Assembly (NCBI GenBank): GCA_002308815.1
Contig: DBVX01000075.1
Location: 1 to 12,322 of the forward strand
Origin: Bacteroidales bacterium UBA1253
GTDB taxonomy: Bacteria; Bacteroidota; Bacteroidia; Bacteroidales; Paludibacteraceae
Direction of reading: 5' to 3'
Length of the DNA: 12,322 bases
A program made the translations under genes and the position numbers. The notes beneath the pieces were generated by a model. That model was not told the DNA's origin. It worked only from the letters and a program-made list of their open reading frames with translations, and ran no database searches. Positions 7,901 to 12,322 of this stretch are shown in pieces (positions within the stretch are counted from its first letter, which is position 1; every line of letters starts with the position of its first letter).

Positions 7901-9981
7901 ATCTGAAGCTCACCTCCGAGCAGGCAATGAATCTCAAAATGCACATCGCCGATCCCGATCCGCTGCCCAAAAACGAGCAAATCAACCTGTGCGGCGATGA
8001 TGCCAAGGTAACCACCTTCGCTATCAATACCGACTTCAACCAGGCTGCCGGCGATACCGTATGGTACAGAGTAAATATCAAGGAACTCCGTGAGAACACA
8101 GTAGGTGATGCCACTCTTATCGTTACCAACCTCTCCAGCGAGGAAAACAAGATGGAAGCCGCTATGTCCTGGGTTTGCGATATCAAGAATGAGATGTCCG
8201 AAAAGAACCTTGTGCTGAAAGGCAACGATGTTTACAACCGCGTCTTCGGCAGCGATATGCTCAACTCTGCGGAAGATAAGGATGTCGTTTACATCCGTGT
8301 TATTGCTGACAAACAGATGAAATTCCGTGTGAATATGCACCTTAACAAGGGTGACAGATGCGATAATCCGATGGATTTCGACTGGAAGAACGGTAACGTC
8401 AATCCCGAAGGCGAGTGCGTATGGTACAATGTGGAAATGCTCAAGGACACCGTTATCAATGGCAGGGACACCGCTGTTCTGCGTATTGATGAGGGCAAAG
8501 ACCTGATTATGCACATTGAGAACCAAGGCGACAAGAAGGCTACTGCAAGTGCCAGTCTCCGTTTCGAGTGTCTGGAAGCGTCCATGGGAACAAAGCAGTA
8601 CACACTTGAGGCAAAGAATATTGATGGTAGCAGCAAGGAATGGCGTATCGACCGTGACCTCATTGAGATGTATCATCCTACATCGCTTGTGGTTAATTTC
8701 TGCACGCCCACCACTTCAATGCGTATTTGGGCTACTATAGAGGCTGCTGCTCCGAAAGACACAACCGGTGTCAACACTGAGGTTGCTATATGTCCGTTTG
8801 ACGGAAGTGTGGAATACAACTTTGAGGATAATATTATCGGGAAAACGTACCAGATTTACAATGACACGGTAATCATTGATACCGTTTCCGTACGTCAGGG
8901 TACTATGCTCAAGACCACCATTGACACCTTCACGATTTATGTTCAGCAGCCGTTCAAAGCCAAGAACTTCAACAATACAGAGGTGCCTGAGGCAAGTCAG
9001 GTTGTAGCCAAGGATGGTGAGAAACTCAACTACTCCGCTATGGACGCTTATCTGCGCGAGTATTATAACGGTTTAGCGGCTAAGGATATGAGGCTTGCAT
9101 CGGTTGATACCATTGTTTGGTATGCGAAGAACGACAAGGACGAATGGGTGGACATTGCGGATGTGTTCCCGGAGACAAAAGTACTTACTAAGGAAGATAT
9201 CAAGAACCTCGTTCTGTCATACGTAATAGGCAACACTTGCGGTGCTGAAAGCAAGGAGGCGTTTGTCTATATTGACAACTGCCAGCCGTTCAATTTCGGT
9301 AAGCTCGACTGGGGCAAAGCGTTCTGCGGTCAGTCCTTCAACGTGGATGCCGTAATCGCCCAGATCAAAGCCAATCCGGATGCTACCGATAATGATGTTA
9401 TTACCATTTCTTATGACCTTGGTGATGGATTCAAGCCTTACACAAAAGATGTCAAGATGATTGGCGACAAAGTTGAGTTCAAAGCTGAGGTGGTTAGGGA
9501 TTGCGGTACACCGAATGAAGTGACCCAAAAGCTGACCATTGAGGATCCCGACGGCGAATCCGCTGAAGTAACCGGTCTGCCGCTTGTAAGCGAATATGAC
9601 GGATGGGTTCTCGTTATCAATCTGAATGAGATCAATGAGAAATGGGGACTGAACCTCAAGCAGGGTGACGAGACCGAAAAGCAGGTTAAGTGGTACAGAA
9701 TGGTTGGTACTGCACCTGTTATGGACAAGGGTGATGTTCTCGTGAAGACCGGCGGTTACTACCTTACCGAGAATGAGAAACTCGAAAAGGGTACATACTA
9801 TGCTGTGATAGACATCGTTGCGACGGTTGAACAGCCTTGCGGCGGTACGTGGAGAACCATCACTTCCATCGTCAACAAGGCGGCTTCCGTAAGCACGCGC
9901 AAACAGATGATCAACGGCAAGCTCTATATCATTACCGGTGACAACGAAGTGTATGACGCACAAGGTCAGAAAGTTCAATAA
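4921..9981 (+). CDS. Giant secreted protein with ten tandem beta-sandwich-like modules
   Basis: This 1686-residue protein has a signal peptide with likely cleavage after Ala20 (SGFAA|G). Residues about 22-1277 are ten modules of about 120 residues. Each contains a WY(K/R)V-type strand, then an LxxxxTN strand, and ends with a V(Y/F)(I/L)K(V/L)T strand. The layout recalls pre-peptidase C-terminal (PPC)-like domains, but the match is distant. Eight modules carry a Cys about 19-27 residues before the Trp and another about 36-49 after it. Residues about 1281-1660 are a different beta-rich region with four Cys in NTCG, DNCQ, AFCG and RDCG contexts. The final 22 residues, NGKLYIITGDNEVYDAQG and four more, resemble the tail of the upstream protein. 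No catalytic motif is visible, so an adhesive, structural or binding role seems likelier than an enzymatic one. It starts 69 bases after the 442-residue gene. Confidence 0.9.
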   Translation: MKKLLLILVAATMTLSGFAAGTGDGSSKANAIEFDWVNGNTQEGGSAAKWYRVDLSQQDLTVDNPNIALYLTNMTSSKAKVTITALIDNDDESRTYTIDGNQSKTWSTSAKMLVNMGYEELFVKLETDQKIRLAAKVFEGTFADEACLKAVAYDTKDHTIAKGTHWYSIDLKTLRDNKQGLKITYSAEKGTSKIVSMISTDCPSTGLSGLKSSVPNKQQRVHEIAPALIQSMPEAVSTLYLKVENSKELSVKTEMIQMPEPPAEFKEGWDFSNPASYDFEKSDKVSIETTKIYRVALADLIPVDEKDKTKKHLEPQIVLNNEKGTTDAKVTMEIAFKEDAVDNYKTLNVIVKEETVAAGEAINVDFARNMLESLDATSCKYVYIRITGAKDMQAYARLKHMRESNACGESAQSVRWDETIYLDVQTDDESATAWYAIDINEPKQAKQDLTITITNRGEAAAEVTAELAFSCPSVDAEQVTRKIEKGKFVTKTINYSMVATLSDVIYVGVTSTQSLKVKVDAVAAEKTKKDSYCDSDKAKKITNLEEGGRQNAGESVWYKVAVKDIKKLVNDDFTPEMVITNEGSKTLTINGEISHDCPDEYENQKRSLTIAANGTYKKEFDKKMMESLANDDTLFIKVTGDQDFNFRFNKKVDNEGASCSKAIPFNWTTGHNQDANTTLWYVINLDTVQKSTGKKVHMILKNLTGKDATIDGLFSPECPATSPQGKTIELKGNQVLPKYIARSSFLAFGEKVYIRLTSTQKFHFKASFEDADPFDEIKCEDMNDTEVTVNKDYSIATGGKAWYRMKTVDLKDDTRAPELKIVNGGVAQAIKASIAYVCPVTEEMMSTTRSFAANQTLTKMIEQSMVAQIQKYEYVYVLVEAEQGYTFRIDMVNPNKGQDCMHAMEIKADVDYPHEAGKTLWYKVDAKNLRSSGKKLTFSLTNKGGVASVVNAAAYTDCEGSELMSGNATLVAGATREKSISADALMGVNSDWVYLKLTSEQAMNLKMHIADPDPLPKNEQINLCGDDAKVTTFAINTDFNQAAGDTVWYRVNIKELRENTVGDATLIVTNLSSEENKMEAAMSWVCDIKNEMSEKNLVLKGNDVYNRVFGSDMLNSAEDKDVVYIRVIADKQMKFRVNMHLNKGDRCDNPMDFDWKNGNVNPEGECVWYNVEMLKDTVINGRDTAVLRIDEGKDLIMHIENQGDKKATASASLRFECLEASMGTKQYTLEAKNIDGSSKEWRIDRDLIEMYHPTSLVVNFCTPTTSMRIWATIEAAAPKDTTGVNTEVAICPFDGSVEYNFEDNIIGKTYQIYNDTVIIDTVSVRQGTMLKTTIDTFTIYVQQPFKAKNFNNTEVPEASQVVAKDGEKLNYSAMDAYLREYYNGLAAKDMRLASVDTIVWYAKNDKDEWVDIADVFPETKVLTKEDIKNLVLSYVIGNTCGAESKEAFVYIDNCQPFNFGKLDWGKAFCGQSFNVDAVIAQIKANPDATDNDVITISYDLGDGFKPYTKDVKMIGDKVEFKAEVVRDCGTPNEVTQKLTIEDPDGESAEVTGLPLVSEYDGWVLVINLNEINEKWGLNLKQGDETEKQVKWYRMVGTAPVMDKGDVLVKTGGYYLTENEKLEKGTYYAVIDIVATVEQPCGGTWRTITSIVNKAASVSTRKQMINGKLYIITGDNEVYDAQGQKVQ
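4984..8751 (+). repeat. Ten tandem protein modules (~360 bases each)
   Basis: The anchoring Trp-Tyr pairs fall at residues 50, 166, 292 (Ile-Tyr), 434, 557, 680, 802, 921, 1048 and 1168, with steps of 116-142. The cysteine pairs are 147/202, 407/471, 533/597, 659/718, 779/838, 900/958, 1024/1086 and 1147/1217. Modules one and three have neither cysteine of the pair. Sequence identity between modules is low, so this is an old duplication series and not a recent DNA-level tandem repeat. Confidence 0.8.
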
Positions 9982-9985
9982 TAAC

Positions 9986-9993
9986 AGAGGAGA
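9986..9993 (+). promoter_or_regulatory. Strong Shine-Dalgarno site before the barrel gene
   Basis: AGAGGAGA lies nine bases before ATG 10003, inside a 21-base gap after the preceding stop. Strong Shine-Dalgarno sequences are uncommon in Bacteroidetes. This one fixes the start and suggests tight translational pairing with the giant protein. Confidence 0.5.
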
Positions 9994-10002
9994 CCTAAAA
10001 CA

Positions 10003-11469
10003 ATGAAAAAGACATTATTTATAATCGCATCTCTGCTTATGACCGCTTATTGCGTGGCAGACGATGTAGTGGTAGGTAATCACGCCAAGCGTGACAAGAA
10101 CCTCCAAGAGCAGGCAGTTGAACCTGGAAAAGGGTATCAATTCCAACAGGGAGATACCATCATTATCTCCAAAGACGTGAAGCAGTATCTCACCGGTGAG
10201 GAGCCGTCCGAATGGGTTTATTACGTCCGCCATATCGTTGCCCAGAACGGTGGCAAACGTTTCCCGGAAGGTATTCTTATCCAGGGTATCAATTCTTGGG
10301 TAGGTCCCGATGGTTTGTTCCTGGTAGGTGCGCAGAAGCATACTCCTGCCGCCGCTAGCAAGGAAGCACGTGACCGCCAGAAAGTGGACGAGCGTCGCAA
10401 TGAGCTTCGCAATATGGAAAAGACCCGCCGTGAGGCTATCGAGCAGGATGCCAAGCGCAACGAGATGACCATGCTTGAGCGCGAGCGCAGAACCCAGCCG
10501 GAAAAGAAAACTGATAATCAGGAGACCCGCCCCGCCTTGCGCGAGGAGCAGCCCCGTCAGCAGGAACCTGCTGCCACACAGGAGGTTCTCGCCGTGGAGG
10601 AGAAGAAACCCGTTGAGAACGACACGACCATCAAGCGTCAGATTGACCGCTTCACCATCGGTCTGCGCGGCGGTGTGGCTTCGATGCTCCACAAGGTGGA
10701 AGGAGAGAACGCTACAGGTGCATGGAAACCCGGTTTCGATGTGCTGCTCGATCTCCAATACGCCCACTACTGGCAGAAAGGCGACAAGCCCTCGTACGGT
10801 ATCCTGACCGGACTCTCCGCAGGTTACGTGCGCAGCGGTGCCACATCTGAGTTCAATATGAGCGGAGTGAAGAGTGCCGACGGTAAACTGACCTATAACA
10901 ACTCCGGTAAAGCCCGTGAATACGATGGTCAGGTTGTGCTTGAGATTCCCGTCATGTTCTCGATGATTACCAACAAGGGTTTCTTCTTCAACGTAGGTCC
11001 CCGTTTCCAGATTCCTGTGTTCAACCACTTCAGCCAGACCATCGAGGACGGTGCGCAGATTGCTGCTACGTTCGATAAGTATGGTGTAACTCTGAACAAT
11101 GAGGTGATTACCGGTAAACTGGCAGAAGACGATCTCACTTATAAAGGCTCAAAGCAGGGTATGAGCAAGTTCAATCTCTTGCTGGGCGCCGAGTTAGGAT
11201 ACGAGTGGCGTCTGAAGAACAACAACGCGTTCGGTGTAGCAATTTACGCCAACTACGGTCTGTTCTCGCTTTACGACAACGCACAGCCTGTGGGTGCTCT
11301 CTTCAGTACGGAAGGTCCTGTAGGCAACAATCCCGCGACGGTTACGCCGTACACCACAACTCAGGCATTCACCAAGGGTGACGGCTTCAAGTTCGGTGCA
11401 AGCAACGGTCTGGACTTCTTCGACTGCGGTATCAAACTCAACTACAGCTTCAACTTCGTAAAACAATAA
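10003..11469 (+). CDS. Outer-membrane beta-barrel protein with N-terminal domain and charged linker
   Basis: The 488-residue protein begins with a signal peptide (about residues 1-19, TAYCVA|DD). Residues about 20-115 form a small beta-rich domain (GDTIIISKDV, WVYYVRHIVAQ, GILIQGINSW) that I cannot name. Residues about 117-207 are very rich in Arg, Glu, Lys and Gln, predicted as a charged helical or disordered linker that could span part of the periplasm. From about residue 216 (DRFTIGLRGGVAS) to the end are alternating beta strands with Gly and aromatics, closing in NYSFNFVKQ. This is typical of Bacteroidetes outer-membrane beta-barrels of the PorT/OmpW-like type. As the last gene of the operon it is the natural membrane anchor, receptor or exit partner for the two secreted modular proteins. 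That pairing is inference from gene order. The terminator follows 41 bases after the stop. Confidence 0.85.
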   Translation: MKKTLFIIASLLMTAYCVADDVVVGNHAKRDKNLQEQAVEPGKGYQFQQGDTIIISKDVKQYLTGEEPSEWVYYVRHIVAQNGGKRFPEGILIQGINSWVGPDGLFLVGAQKHTPAAASKEARDRQKVDERRNELRNMEKTRREAIEQDAKRNEMTMLERERRTQPEKKTDNQETRPALREEQPRQQEPAATQEVLAVEEKKPVENDTTIKRQIDRFTIGLRGGVASMLHKVEGENATGAWKPGFDVLLDLQYAHYWQKGDKPSYGILTGLSAGYVRSGATSEFNMSGVKSADGKLTYNNSGKAREYDGQVVLEIPVMFSMITNKGFFFNVGPRFQIPVFNHFSQTIEDGAQIAATFDKYGVTLNNEVITGKLAEDDLTYKGSKQGMSKFNLLLGAELGYEWRLKNNNAFGVAIYANYGLFSLYDNAQPVGALFSTEGPVGNNPATVTPYTTTQAFTKGDGFKFGASNGLDFFDCGIKLNYSFNFVKQ

Positions 11470-11510
11470 GCAGGATAAGATTCTGATAATTTGAATTACG
11501 GATAATCGGA

Positions 11511-11552
11511 AGACTGCCTGACAATATTGGATGTCAGGCAGTCTTTTTTTTT
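11511..11552 (+). terminator. Intrinsic terminator of the surface operon
   Basis: A perfect 13-pair stem (11511-11523 with 11532-11544) has an eight-base loop, and its right arm runs into nine consecutive T residues (11544-11552). It is placed to end transcription after the beta-barrel gene. Confidence 0.92.
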
Positions 11553-11751
11553 GTGTTTCTCTGTGTGGTTCAGTTCTTTTGTAATCAGTCTGTCATTAGT
11601 TTCACAAAGAGCGTATCGGTGATTTTAATTTCCTGCCCTGGATGCTCTTCATTGTGGTTTTTGGCAGGTCCTTCCAATGCAAATTACTGTCAGTCATAGG
11701 AATTGACCTCCGCATCCTCACAACTCTTCAGTAAATAACCGCGCTTATAGA
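11553..11751. other. Intergenic region, no gene supported
   Basis: No convincing gene is seen here. A 32-codon minus-strand stretch (11585-11683) reads plausibly as protein (for example KNHNEEHPGQEIKITDTLF) but lacks an ATG. It may be a remnant of a lost gene or chance. Confidence 0.4.
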
Positions 11752-11786
11752 AAGAAGCGTGAAGGATTGGGGGCTTCACGCTTCTT
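11752..11786 (-). terminator. Perfect hairpin, probable terminator for the minus-strand hydrolase gene
   Basis: A perfect 13-pair stem (11752-11764 with 11774-11786) encloses a nine-base loop. On the minus strand the right arm is followed by a modest T-rich tract (CTTCTTTCTAT). On the plus strand no T-run follows. It lies about 155 bases past the stop of the glycoside hydrolase. Confidence 0.5.
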
Positions 11787-11809
11787 GAAAGCATTATCAA
11801 TTATCAGAT

Positions 11810-11935
11810 AAGATACAGACTAATACAAGAGAACAAACAGACTGCTAAAGAGAAAGATACATACTAACGAAAAGACAGACTGCTATAAGAATGGTATACT
11901 ATTACAAAGATACAGGCTGTTACGAAGATGGGGAC
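11810..11935. repeat. Degenerate A-rich tandem repeat
   Basis: About six imperfect copies of a unit like ATACAGACTGCTAAAGA follow one another at 16-22 base steps, with ACAGAC or a variant near 11815, 11837, 11859, 11875, 11895 and 11912. The stretch lies between the hairpin and the hydrolase stop, in its 3' untranslated region. No open frame explains it. Confidence 0.5.
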
Positions 11936-11941
11936 GGAGAG

Positions 11942-12322
11942 TTACTTGATATTGACAGTGGCGGTGCCTCGGATGTCGTTCACGTTGGCGGCAACCATAA
12001 TCTGATAGTCACCAGCAGCGACATCCCAACCGTGCTTCTCCTCACTCCACGACGCCAAGTCGGACTTGCGGATCTCCATCGTCAGCGTCTCCTTCTCCCC
12101 CGCCTGCAACAGACGGGTCTTGGCAAACGCACGCAGTTCCTTGGCAGGCTTGTCCATACCGCCCTCCGGCGCATGAACATACACCTGCACGACCTCCTTG
12201 CCCGCCACCTTGCCGGTGTTGGTAACCGTGACGGTAACGGTCAGCACGTCGTTCTGCATTTTCACCTTCGGCTGGCCGTACTCGAACCGGGTGTAACTCA
12301 AGCCGAAGCCGAACGGATACGC
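11942..12322 (-). CDS. Glycoside hydrolase family 3, C-terminal part (runs off the window)
   Basis: The final 126 residues of a minus-strand gene are present, open to the window edge and ending at TAA (11944-11942). The visible part starts AYPFGFGLSYT, the signature that opens the fibronectin type III-like domain at the C-terminus of family 3 beta-glucosidases and related enzymes. It continues with VTVTNTGKVAGKEVVQVYV, HAPEGGMDKPAKELRAF and a WDVAAGDYQIMV strand, all usual for that domain. The catalytic domains lie outside the window, so substrate (beta-glucan, xyloside or other) cannot be judged. The gene converges on the surface operon and is separated from it by two hairpins, so it is a separate transcription unit. 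Confidence 0.93.
   Translation of the reverse strand, partial: AYPFGFGLSYTRFEYGQPKVKMQNDVLTVTVTVTNTGKVAGKEVVQVYVHAPEGGMDKPAKELRAFAKTRLLQAGEKETLTMEIRKSDLASWSEEKHGWDVAAGDYQIMVAANVNDIRGTATVNIK

Noticed and set aside
5476..8676. A very long open frame (1066 codons) on the minus strand, antisense to the giant gene.
   Set aside because: It is in codon-on-codon register with the sense gene, so it only requires that TTA, CTA and TCA codons be absent there. The sense strand uses other Leu and Ser codons throughout, has a signal peptide and regular modules, while the antisense protein has no recognisable domain. It is a by-product of codon bias.
10015..11028. A 337-codon minus-strand open frame opposite the barrel gene.
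   Set aside because: The sense protein has a clear signal peptide, linker and barrel; the antisense one shows no family features and lacks a promoter.
11585..11683. A short minus-strand frame with a protein-like sequence.
   Set aside because: It has only 32 codons, no ATG and no recognised family; it could be chance or a remnant.
11905..11912. TATCTTTG on the minus strand, a match to the Bacteroidetes -7 element.
   Set aside because: It points away from the hydrolase into a gene-free region, has no TTTG at the right distance, and lies inside the degenerate repeat.
11752..11935. The hairpin plus repeats considered as a CRISPR array.
   Set aside because: The units are too short, imperfect and irregularly spaced, without unique spacers between identical repeats, and there are no cas genes nearby.

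Overview
The window looks like a Bacteroidales chromosome (Bacteroidaceae/Prevotellaceae-like). The evidence is two promoters with a TAnnTTTG -7 element, an AT-rich leader before one of the secreted-protein genes, an outer-membrane beta-barrel protein and secreted proteins of Bacteroidetes style, and a glycoside hydrolase family 3 C-terminus at the right edge. Genus cannot be set from the sequence alone.

Left third (about 1-3300) is a small accessory or defence-like island with much decay. It holds the possible tail of a gene cut by the window edge, an AT-rich DUF3828-like lipoprotein (112-549), and a decayed 5' fragment of an LHH-type HNH/ENDO VII nuclease toxin gene (582-698). Next come an archaeal-type ATPase fused to a PD-(D/E)xK-like domain (814-2124), an intact LHH nuclease (2183-2701), and a broken mosaic reading frame (2820-3275). 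That last frame joins the C-terminal half of an AbiEii/AbiGii nucleotidyltransferase to what looks like a scrap of another ATPase. The ATPase gene therefore sits between a dead and a live copy of the same toxin start.

The middle and right (3457-11552) form one apparent operon. It has a promoter at its left, three same-strand genes with gaps of 69 and 21 bases, and a strong intrinsic terminator at its right. The first gene encodes a 442-residue secreted protein. The second encodes a 1686-residue secreted protein made of ten modules of about 120 residues. The third encodes a 488-residue protein with a signal peptide, a small N-terminal domain, a charged linker and a C-terminal outer-membrane beta-barrel. 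By eye, the 442-residue protein carries two copies of the same Cys-x(~21)-Trp-x(30-40)-Cys module and a C-terminal tail like that of the large protein. I infer a cell-surface or outer-membrane-associated system whose function I do not recognise; it is the best candidate here for something undescribed.

The last 770 bases hold a short non-coding region with a second perfect hairpin and a degenerate A-rich repeat, followed by the 3' end of a family 3 glycoside hydrolase gene on the minus strand, running off the window.
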